Shown here: positions 24,774-36,606 of the stretch, in pieces
How the letters are laid out: every line of letters starts with the position of its first letter
Position numbering within the stretch: the stretch's first letter is position 1
Assembly: GCA_963573315.1 (NCBI GenBank)
Contig: OY752149.1
Coordinates: 1,302,001 to 1,366,000, forward strand
Length of the DNA stretch: 64,000 bases
Source of the DNA: Entomortierella parvispora
Taxonomy: Eukaryota; Mortierellomycota; Mortierellomycetes; Mortierellales; Mortierellaceae
Direction of reading: 5' to 3'
The notes under the pieces: model-generated
Database searches by the model: none
Told to the model about the DNA's origin: nothing
The model's input: only the letters and a program-made list of their open reading frames with translations
Made by a program: the position numbers and the translations under genes

Positions 24774-27194
24774 CTAATGGGCAATAACTGAAAGGGACTG
24801 AGTCGCCAGCTCAACCGACTGCTCAAAGGACTTGATAACCGGCTTAAAGTCTCCTTCCTCAACAGCAGTCGCGTTCTCTGAACCTGTGACCGAGCCATTG
24901 ACGACGGTCTTGTCGTCGCTTACGACAGGGTCTTGTTCCTGGTTCTCGACGACGATAGGACGAACGGTAGGATGAGGCCTGGGATGAGGGTTCGAGATGG
25001 CGTCAGGGGTATCCCCCAAATGATGAGGGTGATAGGGGCACATGTAATCGATCGTGCAAGCATCAATACTCTTGACCCAAGGGTCGGCCAGGACCTCGGG
25101 CATCAAGGCGCGCTTGCTGGGGTCCATCTCCAACATACGTCCTAGGATTCGACGACTCTCGCGGGGCATCAGCTTCAAAAGACGGGCCTTGCCAGCACCA
25201 CTGGCCTTGGCGTAAGCCTCAAAGGAAGGATCCACATCCACGCGGGGCAAGGTCCAAGGGAAACGACGAAGGGTCATGCAGACAAAGATGATACCCAGGG
25301 ACCAGACATCGGCCAAACGGGGGTCATGCTCGTCCGTGGTAAAAACTTCAGGAGCAATGTATGGGTCAGAGCCAGAGACGCCTAAAATAGTTTCCAAAAA
25401 TTGAGCACAAACCAGACAGATGTTAGCAAACAAGAACTGTTGATCCTTCTCGTTGTTCTTTTTCTTCGTTTTAAAAGGTTGGGCTTTTTTACCTTTCGCC
25501 ATTTCGATCTTTTTCTCAAAGGGCAGCTGGTACACCATGGAGCATCCAAAATCGATGATTTTGACAATGCCTCGCTCATTCATTACACAGTTGTCCAACT
25601 TCAAATCCCTGTGAGCGACGCCCATCTCGTGCAGATAGCCCACCCCCTCTGCAATGCCCTTGAAGCAGCAAGCCACTTCGTCTCGACCCATCTGACCGCC
25701 CATCACGGCCGTGAACAGCTCGTGCTTGGCAAACTCCATGACCTCGTAAAAGTTGTCGGATTCCTGGACAATGTCCAAGGTCTCGATGATGTTTGGGTGG
25801 TGCAGAGTCGAACCCAGGCAGTACTCGGACGTGATCTTCTTGATATAGGACCGCTCTGATTCTGAAGGCTTGCGCTTCCGGAACTGCTTGATGGCAAACA
25901 TCTTGTGATCAGAATCTCTTGAGATCAAGCGAACGGTACCTCCAGCACCCTTGCCGAGGATCTTGCCCATCTTGCCGTATTTCTTGCGAAGATCCGTCTC
26001 AATATAGTTTCCATGAGCCTCCTGATGATTACGACGCTTGTGATGATGACGATGACCATGCGACTGGGGCTTGGTGTTGTTGTCCGACGAGCTGCCGCTG
26101 CTGTTGGACGACGACTTTTTGACTTTAGGCTTGACCACCTCCACATTGACCGGCGTCAGCGCGGTGGGCGAGAGCTGGGGTGAGTTCAAATTGGAGTTGG
26201 AGTTGGAGCGAGCCTTAAGGAATCGTTTCAAATCATGAAAGATACCATGAGAGGTAGCACGGGCTGTCTTCTTGCTCTCCTTGCGCTTGAAGAAGCTAGG
26301 CGAGGACTTGGGACTCGTCTGTGCTGCCTCCTGGGCGGCTTTAGCGATCACAGGCTGCGCCGATGTCGCCACCGATTCACTATCAGACTCGTTCGATTGC
26401 GAAGTAGTAGACGGTGCGACGACAGTCGCAGACTCGGAGAGCTCTTCTTCTTGAGCAATTTCAATCTCTACACCCTGCTGCACAGCAGCCAAAACCTTGG
26501 CAGCCTTGGGAGGCTGTTGCAACGAAAACTCTTGGGTGATTGAGGCCGAGGGCTGTTGACGAACATGGGTCGACATGTGGTGGCGATGGTGGAGATAGTG
26601 ATGAGGAGCATGGGGTTGAAGAGGACGCTGTTGGCGCTGTTGGTGTAAATGATGGTGGCTGTCGTCGTCGTCGTGCGAATTCTGCCTCGAAGCCTCCATG
26701 GACGCAGCCTCAGAGACTAGGACGTCGGTCGAGTCCGAGTGGATCCTCGTGAGAGCAAGATCATGAAGGACCAAAGTCGACGAGTCTTGACTATGACTAT
26801 AAGGGTGATAGACATGGCCGTCTTGGAGGTGTGGCGATGAGGACAACGAGGATGAGGAGGACGAGTCTATGGGTGAATTCGGGCCGGCAACGTGTTCACA
26901 GTCCGAGGCCTGCTCAAGACTGGACACGTCTGCGCTCTTGTTAACAGCTTCTTGTTGTTCCCGAGATGATGACTCGCTCACGACCAACCTGGAGGAGGCA
27001 TTATGGAGGATATGGGAGGTGCTGTAGTCGAATCGACTCTGCGACTGAGCCTCGATCGCAAACGACTCAGGCATGTCGCTGTTGCGGTCTTCATCCAAGG
27101 AAAGAGACGAGCGTGCTAGGGGTGACACTGGTATCGTTCTCTTGACGATTGGGGTGGCAGCGTTGCTGACCTGGGCAGGATGAGAAGAGGTCAT
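24774..27194 (-). CDS. Ser/Thr protein kinase, HAL4/SAT4-HAL5 (NPR) family
   Basis: Exons 25493-27194 and 24774-25381 flank a 111-nt intron and give about 769 residues. The N-terminal 400 residues are Ser/His/Gln-rich and likely disordered. The kinase domain (about 403-710) has GKGAGGTVRL (P-loop), FAIKQFRKRK (VAIK Lys), HRDLKLDN (catalytic loop, about 524), DFG in IIDFGCSMVY and SGSDPYIAPE (activation end), so it should be active. SDPYIAPEVF, the ESRRILGRMLEMDPSKR block and the terminal CPYHPHHLG segment are typical of fungal HAL4/HAL5 kinases. In yeast these stabilise K+ uptake and nutrient permeases at the plasma membrane and confer salt tolerance. The intron interrupts the activation segment, is a multiple of three and has no stop (see findings). 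Confidence 0.88.
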   Translation of the reverse strand: MTSSHPAQVSNAATPIVKRTIPVSPLARSSLSLDEDRNSDMPESFAIEAQSQSRFDYSTSHILHNASSRLVVSESSSREQQEAVNKSADVSSLEQASDCEHVAGPNSPIDSSSSSSLSSSPHLQDGHVYHPYSHSQDSSTLVLHDLALTRIHSDSTDVLVSEAASMEASRQNSHDDDDSHHHLHQQRQQRPLQPHAPHHYLHHRHHMSTHVRQQPSASITQEFSLQQPPKAAKVLAAVQQGVEIEIAQEEELSESATVVAPSTTSQSNESDSESVATSAQPVIAKAAQEAAQTSPKSSPSFFKRKESKKTARATSHGIFHDLKRFLKARSNSNSNLNSPQLSPTALTPVNVEVVKPKVKKSSSNSSGSSSDNNTKPQSHGHRHHHKRRNHQEAHGNYIETDLRKKYGKMGKILGKGAGGTVRLISRDSDHKMFAIKQFRKRKPSESERSYIKKITSEYCLGSTLHHPNIIETLDIVQESDNFYEVMEFAKHELFTAVMGGQMGRDEVACCFKGIAEGVGYLHEMGVAHRDLKLDNCVMNERGIVKIIDFGCSMVYQLPFEKKIEMAKGKKAQPFKTKKKNNEKDQQFLFANICLVCAQFLETILGVSGSDPYIAPEVFTTDEHDPRLADVWSLGIIFVCMTLRRFPWTLPRVDVDPSFEAYAKASGAGKARLLKLMPRESRRILGRMLEMDPSKRALMPEVLADPWVKSIDACTIDYMCPYHPHHLGDTPDAISNPHPRPHPTVRPIVVENQEQDPVVSDDKTVVNGSVTGSENATAVEEGDFKPVIKSFEQSVELATQSLSVIAH

Positions 27195-28996
27195 GGTCGA
27201 GAAGTACGTGTGTTTGCAGAGTGGAGAGGTTGTGTTTGAAGGATGGCGACAAGCAAGGTCGACTTGGGTGCGTGTGATTACCGATCAGGGGTGGAAAGTG
27301 CTGAGGATGAAGAGGACAGGGAGGAGAGCGTAAGAGAGTGGAAGAAAGAGGCGAGAGATGGCATTCACAGATAGGCGGAAGGGTGGGAAGGAGAGGAAGA
27401 GAAGAGAGGTGGTGGCAAGGGTCGACTGAAGAGAAGAGAAGGCCAAGAAGAAGGCAAAGAGTCGATCGATCCAGGAACGGAAATAAATGATTGTTTTTGT
27501 TACTGCTGCTAGTCGCACAGACACTGTCAACGGGAAGGATGCAAACAGTAGGTATGTTTGTTCGAAGCCAAGGTGAAGGAGACAAGGAGAAGGGAGAGAA
27601 GGAAACAGGAATACGGCTGGTTTTACGGACGGATGTTGGGAATATTAAAAGAAAGAACAGGAAGGAAGGACGAAAGAGAAAGAAGGATGCAAACGAGGGC
27701 AAGGTAGAAAGAGGACAGCGCTCCGCGCAAGCGGGTAATCCTCGACCAGGGCCCTCGTTTTTCCATGCCACGGCACGCACCATTGCGCGATTAAAACGGA
27801 TGATGAAATCCGCACCCCATATTGCCGATATGGTTTGCTTCCACGGCAATAAGAACTCCCATTATTGTATTTTTAAGCTGCTGGGCGATCCGCGACTCAA
27901 CAGGACTCACTCACTTACTCCGCACTCCCTCACTCCATCGCTCCCACCAATCCACACGCTGCAGTGCTCCTCTGCGCCCCGTCTTCCTCGTGTCCTCTGC
28001 TGCTGCTGTTGAGCCAACGGGGTGTCCTCCTGCCAAATCTCTGCTTACACACGATCGCGATCAAACACGCTTTTCGCCAGCAGGCTTCTGTTCAATCCCT
28101 AATCTATGGCCTTTATGGCCCGAGCACACACCATACATCAAGGCCAAAGGCCAACAATGCTCCTTCGAGGATCGAGCCCTTGTGGTCCCCACTGTTGGTC
28201 CCCACTGTTTACAGTTTATCGTCGCCCTCTCCTTGTCTCCTTCAGGTGATGTGAGGGTGAATAAACCACTATGATCCACACCACCTGGGGGGGTGATGGT
28301 CATTTTAAGGTGCTCTTTCTCCTTGCACATGCACTATATGTACAGTACAGCCCCTTTCCTCGGCAACCTGACCTTGCAGCTACACCTGTCTATGGAAAGT
28401 ATTGAGTGCATTTGTTCCGTTCCTGCGTTGGCACATCGAACAATGAAGAGCAGCGCAGCCCGCAGAATCGTAGTCTAACGGAGCTATCAACTGACTGTGT
28501 AGATTTCCTTCTTTCTTACTTTACCCTAAGAGTGTGGACAATTGAAGGAATGGAGGGACGTGGACGTGTGCAGCGAAAACTAGAATCCCCTGCAGCTGAA
28601 TCCATTGACCCTCCCCCTTTACCCCCCAACCAAGATAAAGATCGGCGGGGAGTTCCTTGGCGGGTGTACAATTTTCCATGAGGTAATTCAAGGTTTTTTT
28701 TGGCGTAAACACGCAAACACGTTTGAAGATTCTCATATCCGCAGGCGCTCTCACTTGCGCTGTCGAGGCACATGCCACGTCTACCAACACCTCGGAAAGG
28801 TGCTATTCTGGAAAAAAAACTTCCGGCGTAATGCGATCAAAAATTCGGTGACGTAGTATTCGCTCAAAATGCTCTAAGTGGCAGCAAATACGATCGCGGT
28901 TTCTTCCCCGACCGGAGATCTTGGGATCATGCAAGTGACATCCATTGTCATCACTCTCTACTCCACTCGTCCATCCCCACCCCACTCTTTCATACC
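27195..28996. other. Divergent promoter region
   Basis: 1.8 kb between the kinase (minus) and NDUFB10 (plus). It is purine-rich on the plus strand near the kinase. A short duplicated phrase GGTCCCCACTGTT occurs near 28180-28210. The open frames are short and low in information. No gene is supported. Confidence 0.55.
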
Positions 28997-29716
28997 ATGG
29001 CCGCCACCGCTGATAGCTGGGAGTACCCCACCCAACGCAAATTCGACGATGTCGCCCCCCTCTCGGAGGTCGATCCCGAAGACAAGGCTGGTAAGGAACA
29101 GCTGAATCTATTTCAACCGGATTCAACACGCGATGGAGCCCATCGGTGGTCATCACTTCAAGCACCCGACGGAACTCCACGGGAATGGCGAGGACGACTC
29201 GGCCTACTGACCGGGCGCAGGATTGAATACAGAGGATTGAAGGAGCACCGGAACTGAACTGCGGAACAGGAACCAGGACATCTCATGCAACATGCCCACC
29301 AACTGCCTGCAATGAAGCTCGGAAAGAGGCTGGCAGTTGACCGGGACGGCTATCAAGTTGTTGCGAGGATCCTTTTAAAAGACCAAATCGATGAAATTAC
29401 AGGGACGGGAACATCATTTCTGGAAGACTCTGAAGAAGCAGGACCAATTCGTTGTCTTTAGAATACATTTGTAACAATTCTTTCTATTTTGCATATCAAA
29501 TTACTTCCAGCCGTTCTTCGTTCCCGTGCTCTTGCCGTCCGTGAGTCCTGGATCAAGGCTATGGAGGGCCGCATTGTTCAGGAGGAGTTGAAGAAGTGCT
29601 ATCGCGCCGAGGGCGTTAACCACTACCAGAACTGCCGCCACTTGGTTGAGCTTTACATGACCAGCCTCAAGGAGAAGAGGGTCGAGGGCTGGAGAAAGGT
29701 CGAGAAGTCCGCATAA
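28997..29716 (+). CDS. NDUFB10: NADH:ubiquinone oxidoreductase subunit NDUFB10 (fungal 12-kDa subunit)
   Basis: Exons 28997-29090 and 29511-29716 join in phase to give 99 residues, the size of the fungal 12-kDa complex I subunit. Conserved blocks: SRALAVRESWIKAMEGRIVQEELKKCYRAEGVNHYQNCRHL (here only noted by its two cysteines, KKCY and QNCR, as in the PDSW/NDUFB10 family) and the LYMTSLKEKRVEGW end. It is a supernumerary subunit on the intermembrane-space side of the complex I membrane arm; there is no TM segment and no cleavable presequence is evident. The 420-nt intron is longer than the whole coding sequence and the longest small-gene intron in the window. Presence of complex I excludes Saccharomyces-type yeasts as the source. 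Confidence 0.88.
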
Positions 29717-30079
29717 AAACGAACGACTCAACAGGCACAACAACAACACAACAAACCCACCAACAATATCCCATACACCCATCACCAAACACGAATAGAC
29801 AATTTTCAGTTGCCAGGAGGAGACACTTTGCGACCTTCGGATAACATTCAGGACCACACCCTCTGATCTGGGCGAATGACAAACAACCTTCTCTCAGCCA
29901 CTGTGGTCGTCTTGAAGCAGGATGCAGCCAGGAACTAAATAAATTATAGCTGCGGCCTTTAAGTAATCAAGCATAAGAGACGAAGGGCTTTTTCTTTTAG
30001 TCTGAAATGTGGAGAAAACTATCATATAATCGGGAAGCGAAGGAGAGGTATTTTCATAACTATCTCGACATCCTTTGAA
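29717..30079. other. Convergent intergenic region
   Basis: 3' flanks of NDUFB10 and the two-TM orphan. Includes AATAAATTATA-like sequence near 29938. No gene is seen. Confidence 0.55.
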
Positions 30080-33000
30080 TTATAGAAATTGGTCAATTTC
30101 TACGAATGGAAGGGGAAGACGTCAGTCACAATACTGTTAGTGTTATGAGTATTAGTTAAGTCGTAGGCCGTTCTCTTACCGCTGTAACCGACGAGACGTG
30201 AAGTTGGTACACGCAAATATGTCAAGGAGTAAAGTCCAAAGATGCACATGGATAAACCCACGGTCAGCATGTACGGAGCACCATCTACGCCTATAATCAT
30301 AACAGTAGAACTGTTATTAGAGGCAAGAAACCCAACCGTGGTTTTTGTCCCTGTTCACATTTTCATCTCTTACCAGAAGGTCCGCACCAGTTCCCGTGGG
30401 GTTGGTAATCATCTTGACAGAATTGCAAGTCCCGGCAATGGTATTCCGCACAAAGGCCGCCTCCGAGAACGCTAACAAGTCCACCTATCGTCACCAGGAC
30501 CATCATCAGTCGTGATCCCCAACGCGCGTTGATCTCGTAAACAGCTACGTGGCTCTTTTGCATGAACTGATTGGAACCCTTCATCTCAGCCTCGTATTCT
30601 TCTCCAACTACAAAATACTCGTCCCCTTCATAATCTTCGCCCTCCTCTTCTTCTTCCTCACATTTTTCTTCGCACTTGACATCCTCTTCTCCGTCGTTGC
30701 TTTCACTGCCACTATCCAATTCTCCTCGAGGATAATCAGCGTAGGCGCCTTGGTGGTGATCCGAGATCCCTCCGGAACTTTCTGAAGGTGTAAATGATAT
30801 CATTGGCACAGCAAAGGTGGGAGAGTCTGGGGTGAGCAGAGATGGAGGAACTTCAGTTGAAACTATGATACCGGAAGGAAGCGTTGTTCCTGGAGCCAGA
30901 ACAGAAGAATACCCTTGAGTCACATTTCTTGGATGTCCACCTACAACGCCACCAATTTCGTAAGAAACCAATGAATAAGGAAACAGAATTGAGGAAGAGT
31001 CGCGCTTCCAGGAAGAGGTGGTCGTAGTTGTTGTTGATGTTGCCGGAAGGCTGTTGATGGTCGTATGCTGGGTATTGGAGGCTGTCACAGACGAGGCAAG
31101 CTGTGCGGACGGTAGGGGGGAGGCCATCAATGTCTGGCGTGATCTAGGTGTATGACCAGGCGTATGTTTTCGTGGATGGAATTGAAATGTGTGTCGGAAT
31201 GAAGAGGATGAAGAAGAAGGAGGTGATGTTTTTGCGCGGCCCTGAATCCTGGATGGTGAAGATGTAGACGATGATGAGGCCGAATCTGATGCTTCGGATA
31301 TTGTAGAGCCTCTACTGGAAGATCTGGACGAGATTGCAAATGCAGGTCTTGGCTTTTTGAAAAAAAAGGATGATGAGGATTCGAGCAATGCAGGTAGGAA
31401 TTTTGAGGGAGTGTGCGCAGACTGGCGGTTGTTGGGGAAGAATGCTGAAGGAGGAGAGGACGGGGTATGTCGGTCATGGGCGTGTGATCCAATGCTACGT
31501 TGAGGAGTTTGCCTCGGGGATGGTATTTGCTGGCGCACAAGAGGATTGGTGATGACTGCCCTTTCTGCGACGGAATCCGCAAGAGCAGAGCACGAGGTTG
31601 ATCCATCCAAAGTTGTGCTCTGCGGCCCTCCTTTTTTCAAAACTGGGATCGGCGCTGACAGAACTGATCCTAACCCATGGAATGTCCTGGCGTTGTCGTT
31701 CGCGCTCAAGGCCGAGAGTTGTTTCCATGGAATGGGCACTGACAGTGGCTCTCCCCGCATCTCTAATTGTTGACTCTGATGTCGGCGGCGCTTGGAAGAG
31801 TTAGCTGACACGGGTTGTAATGTTGGTCCTGATGACTTTGTGCCTGCCTGCGAGTTTCCTAGGTGAGTTGTGGCAGCCCCAGCTGGGATGAGGACCGATT
31901 GAGGTCTGGCTGGTAAGCGTACGAGGTTCCTCTTTGTCTTTGGGGTTGAAGGGGTCGCGTTGGAAAGAAAGACAGGTTCAATTGACGCGTAGAATCCTGA
32001 TCCCAGAGAGAGTCTGTTGTTTTTCTTCGAGTGGCTAAGTTCGCGCTTCCCTGATGCGGCTGGAAGGAGGTTGTTGTTATTGTTGATACTGTTGAGGGCG
32101 CCTCGGTGATTGCTGTTACCTCCAGAAATGGATCTGATACCAATAGAGGAATGTGGTTTTGTCTGAGTCTGGCGAGAACTTGACTGGGAAACAATGTCCG
32201 AGTCTATCTGGATGCGAACGCTTTTGCCATTGACGCGTTCTTTTACCGTAGGAGCATCCTGAGTGAACAGGTCTTTTGTTAATGCTGGATAAACTCCCCC
32301 AAGTCGAGCATCCACGGTGTGTGAATTTCTGTATTCTGCTCTGGAAACCTGGTGATACTGTTGTCGGGATTGCTCTGGAGGTTCGCCAAGAACTGGGGAC
32401 TCCCAGATGACTTGGGACCAGGGGCGTGGTCTTTGGGATCCCCTCTTTGCAGCTACAGAGCTGTCAAGTCCAGGAGTTGTTGGAGGAGGATGCAGGTTGG
32501 CGTTAAATGTCGATGTGGACTGGGGGTGATCCGGAGACTGGTCGGATGTCAAAAAGGCTGCATCTGCATTGGACAGGGCAGGCAAGGATTGAGCCAAGAT
32601 TCCCAGAGGCGGCACACCCTGAGATAGAGAAGCATCGCCATCTTCCTGTTTGTTGTCAAGTTGTTCAATATGGTCAAGATTGGGCTCTCTCTCAACTGGT
32701 GTCGATTTCTTTGATTGAAAATCTGGCCAAAACATTGAACGACGTGACGAGGGTTGGGCGGCTGATCCAGAAGGGAAATGACTTTTAAGAACCACGGTGG
32801 GTAATCGAGGAGCAACATGGCTCGAGGATGGTTGACCACTAGCATTGTTATCGACCGTCCCTTTATTGTCGATCCTATCGTCGTTGTAGTCAAGGTCGTC
32901 GTCATCATCATCTTCATCAACATCATCAAAATCGGTTTCGTATGACACTGGTTTCTTTGATGATTCAAAAAGATTTCTAGAGAAGCGCCATCCCTGCACG

Positions 33001-33311
33001 GCAATTCGAGGGTTCAGAATGGGATGGTTGGATGTGGAGTGGTTTCCAGTCGAAGTTGAAAGAGTGCTGACGGTGTTTTGTTGATGAGTCAATGACAACG
33101 AAGGCGTGGGCGTGGTTGATTGATGAACAAAGGAGGTTACGGGTGCAGTATATGACAATGGTGTTATTGATTCAGATGCAAGTGAAGCTGGTGAAGAATC
33201 ATGTGCAGGATGGTGATGTCGGCTGGACCGAGCCGAGGATCCTCCGGTATGTTGACGACTTGCATTCTTTTTTCTCTTGCTGGCAGACCAGGAATCGTAA
33301 TAGTCAGGCAT
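30080..33311 (-). CDS. Ser-rich protein with two C-terminal TM segments and a Cys-rich loop (orphan)
   Basis: Main exon 30374-33311, then 30180-30290 and a 20-nt terminal exon 30080-30099, all in phase (about 1022 residues). The first 900 residues are Ser/Thr/Pro/Gln-rich with acidic patches (DDVDEDDDDDD near 130; an EEEEEGEDYEGDEYFVV stretch near 920) and look disordered and cytosolic. The end has two hydrophobic segments (MMVLVTIGGLVSVLGGG; PYMLTVGLSMCIFGLYSL). Between them is a loop with four cysteines (AEYHC, LQFC, NWCGP and the first CAEY). This resembles a membrane-anchored scaffold, but no family is recognised. If the last donor is not used, translation would continue to a stop at 30100. 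The terminal micro-exon is the least certain part. Confidence 0.6.
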
Positions 33312-34450
33312 AATATTGAGTGGCCGGAGAATTCAAAGATATCGACAGCGAGAGTATGTGAATGAGTGAATGACGGACAAGATGAATGTGAAAGAATGGT
33401 GCTTGAGAAAGGAACAAGGTCGGCTAGCGAGCATCCAGTGTAAGTCACCAGCAGATCAATACGTTGTCGTGATTGAACCGCAAGGAGGGTCCAGTTGATA
33501 GTAAGTATGTCACCTATGATCCACTCTGAAGGCAAATCGTTTGGGAGCAACCTGAACACAAGGACGGGCGAGAATCTAGTAGTTTAAGGACTGGATCTTC
33601 TCTACAATTCGAGAGAAGGGCCATTTAGGCAGTATTGGAACAAGATTTTTCGCAGCTCCTAATCCGTTCATCTTGACTTTGCAAAGGAAAGACTGATTGC
33701 AATTATGGCCGTGCCTGAACAGGTGGGCAGGCAAGGCAATTAGCCGGAAGGGACGAAGGATGGATGGCTCGCGCCAACATTTCAACATGTCATCATGAGA
33801 TTGGCGACAACAGACCAACAAAAGCGACGCGTTTGGCTCTCGTGGCATGGGCGTTGCGCGCAATAGGCTGCAGTTGTGGCACGACAAAGAGATAAAAAGA
33901 CAAACACAAGCCCGATGCAGCGAAATACAGTGCGCTGCAGAGCACCTGCAGCTAGACTAATTCGGGCACGAAGGAAAGGAGGGAAAGGAAGGGAAAGGAA
34001 GGAGAGGAAAGAAAAGAAAGACCCCCAGCCAGCTATTTTTGCCACGGGCGTGGCTGGCTGGCTCTGAAAAAAGGGTCGCGCGAAAGTGTGCAGCTACAAC
34101 CGTAATTGGCTGAGAGCACGCACAAAACACACCAGGGAAAGGAAGGCACAGAAGAGCCTTCCAGATCTTGGCTGCATTCATTAATCCATCCATCCATCCC
34201 CTCATCCCTCCTGTCCTTCCTCCCCCTCCCCACTCTTTTCCGTGTCCCTCCTCCCTTCACCCCCTCGCTTCCTGCCCTTACCTTTCTGCAAGTTTCATGC
34301 CCACATTCCCCTCCTCCTTCCTTCCTTCCCTCCGCCTCGTTTTTACGCACACAGCCTGGACTCCGCTCTACCAACCCTACACCACCAGACCACACATAGA
34401 CCGTAGTCAGCTTTGGCACGAGTGCATTCCCAAAACACCACTGACAAAGA
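33312..34450. other. Divergent promoter region
   Basis: 1.1 kb between the orphan (minus) and the zinc transporter (plus). AAGG/GGAAA-rich runs lie at about 33970-34020 and CATC/CCTTCC runs at about 34185-34335. No gene is supported. Confidence 0.55.
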
Positions 34451-36474
34451 ATGGTGCACAAGGGCATGGCCCACGACGATGATGAGCCGCTGCTGCCTCT
34501 CATGGACCATGACTCTGTCCGAATGAAAGAGATTCAACAGACTCAACGCGACGATATTCTCAAGTCTACAAAACTGTCAGGATCAACCGTACATGACTCT
34601 ATATCCTCGTCAGGTTCTGAAGACCCCGATCACCCACACCACCATCCCCACAGCCACAACCATGGACATGTTGGAAGGGTTTTAAAACGGCCGTCCAGCT
34701 CCATGGATAGCAGCGACTTGGATCGAATGTATCTTGAAGAGGATAATGAGGACGATCATGACCCACTCTCGCTCGAAGCCCTCAAGGCTGCAGAGAAGGA
34801 CAAAATGAAGCTCAAGATTGCCATTGGTCTTTGTTCAACGTTTTTCTTTGTGGAACTGGGTGGAGGGCTATGGTCTGAATCGTTGGCGCTTCTGAGCGAT
34901 TCGTTCCATTTACTTACTGGTAAGGAAAACGATGATGGCGCTTTTTTAGTGCAGATACGAACAGATGGGCAAGTACCATGCAGCAAAGGATACTAACGCG
35001 CTCGCCTGCCTCCGAGCAGATATCACCTCGTTCATAATCTCGCTGGTTGCTATCTACCTGTCACATCGACCCCCTACAGCAACTCATACTTTTGGATACC
35101 ATCGCGCTGAGGTCCTTGGAGCTCTCTTTTCCATCTTCTTGATCTGGGGGCTGACGCTGCTGCTCGTAATTGAAGCCTTCGATCGTGTACGGCATCCAAT
35201 TGATGTGGATGGCAAGACAATGTCTGTCATTGCTGGTCTAGGAGTCTTTGTCAATATCCTGTAAGTGGAAAACAGTGAATCAGAGCTCGGAATCTGCTTG
35301 CAGTTTTTTGATATCAGAGATAAACGAGATGTGGACTTACATTATTCCTATTTTTCTTTCTTTCTTCCCTAGTCTAATGTTTGTCCTTGGAGGTCACCAC
35401 CATCATCATGGAGACGACGACCATGAGCACGGACATAGCCATGGACTCGGACACGGCTCTGGTAGCCATGATCACAGGCCGCTACACAACGATGAAGATC
35501 ACGAACATGATCATAGCCACGAGTGCGGACACAACAGACACAAGGCTATTCCTCAGCATGATCACGACCATCACAACAATGGCCCCTCACACTCAACACA
35601 GCCTCACAGTCATCATCACCATTCTCATGTTAACCTCAACATCACTGCCGCTACCCTGCATGTTCTCGGTGACTTGCTGTCCTCCATTGGAGTCCTGATC
35701 TCGTCGCTAGTGATTACCTTCTACCCATCCATGACCTACTTGGATCCAATTTGTACTTTTATTTTTTCTATCTTGGTGATTTGCACGACGGTCGGGGTTT
35801 TTAAACGCTCAGTGTCGATTTTGATGGAGGGCGTCCCTCGAGGCATCAACATGGAGGAAGTCCGGGATGCTATCTGCGATATTCCCGGCGTACTAGAAGT
35901 CAAAGCTCTTCATATTTGGAGTCTTACGATCGGTCAACCTGCCCTGTCTGCAACCTTTTACCTGCAACCCGAAATCAAGGATGTCAAGAGAGCTGCCTCC
36001 ATCGTAAAAAGAGCTAGGGCTATGTTGCGGTCACGATATGGGATTCGGGAATCAACCCTCCAGATCGAGATGTATGCTCCGCATGGTGGGGCAAGGGAAA
36101 TTGCAGCAGCATCTACGCCATCGTCTTCCTTATCTATGCATCGACACGCACCTGCAAGTTCTAGTAGCTCATTCTCTGGATCCACAGCAACAACTATCAT
36201 GAATGGGAGGGCGACAGCGATGGATGCATTAGCGCGCCACGAACAAGATGTAATCTTTTCTCTTGAAGATGAACTTGACCGCGACTACGACTTGGATCAT
36301 GGCGCTCACAGGGGACAGCTGTTTGGTGATATTCACCGAGCTGGCACCCCTCTCAGTCAGTACAAAGAGAACCGGAACGTCCTAGCCTCAAACGAAGAAG
36401 ACGAGAGTGAGGATGAGATGGAGCAAGAGACACTCCAGCTGCACCCAGAACAGCAGCCGCACCGATGGTCATAG
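34451..36474 (+). CDS. Zinc transporter, cation diffusion facilitator (ZRC1/COT1-like)
   Basis: Exons 34451-34919, 35020-35260 and 35373-36474 join in phase (about 603 residues). The CDF core has six TM segments. The HxxxD metal-site pairs are present in TM2 (HLLTD, completed by splicing) and TM5 (HVLGD), the His/Asp pattern associated with Zn2+ specificity. A very His-rich loop between TM4 and TM5 (HHHHHGDDDHEHGHSHG onward) is typical of zinc-handling members. The C-terminal cytosolic domain contains the VLEVKALHIWSLTIG beta strand conserved in CDF dimerisation domains. It should move Zn2+ (perhaps Co2+ or Cd2+) into the vacuole or secretory pathway by proton exchange. The N-terminal 120 residues are acidic and His-containing. 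The last 130 residues are Ser/Ala-rich, then acidic. Confidence 0.9.
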
Positions 36475-36606
36475 TTCCGTAGATAATACAGTACGACCAT
36501 TGGCACGTGACTACCGGCCATCTTTCTAATCTTAAGTGCAATGCTTTTTTCATCTCAAACCCCAACGCATTCTCTCCTTAAACACAACTCAAAACACAAC
36601 CATCAC

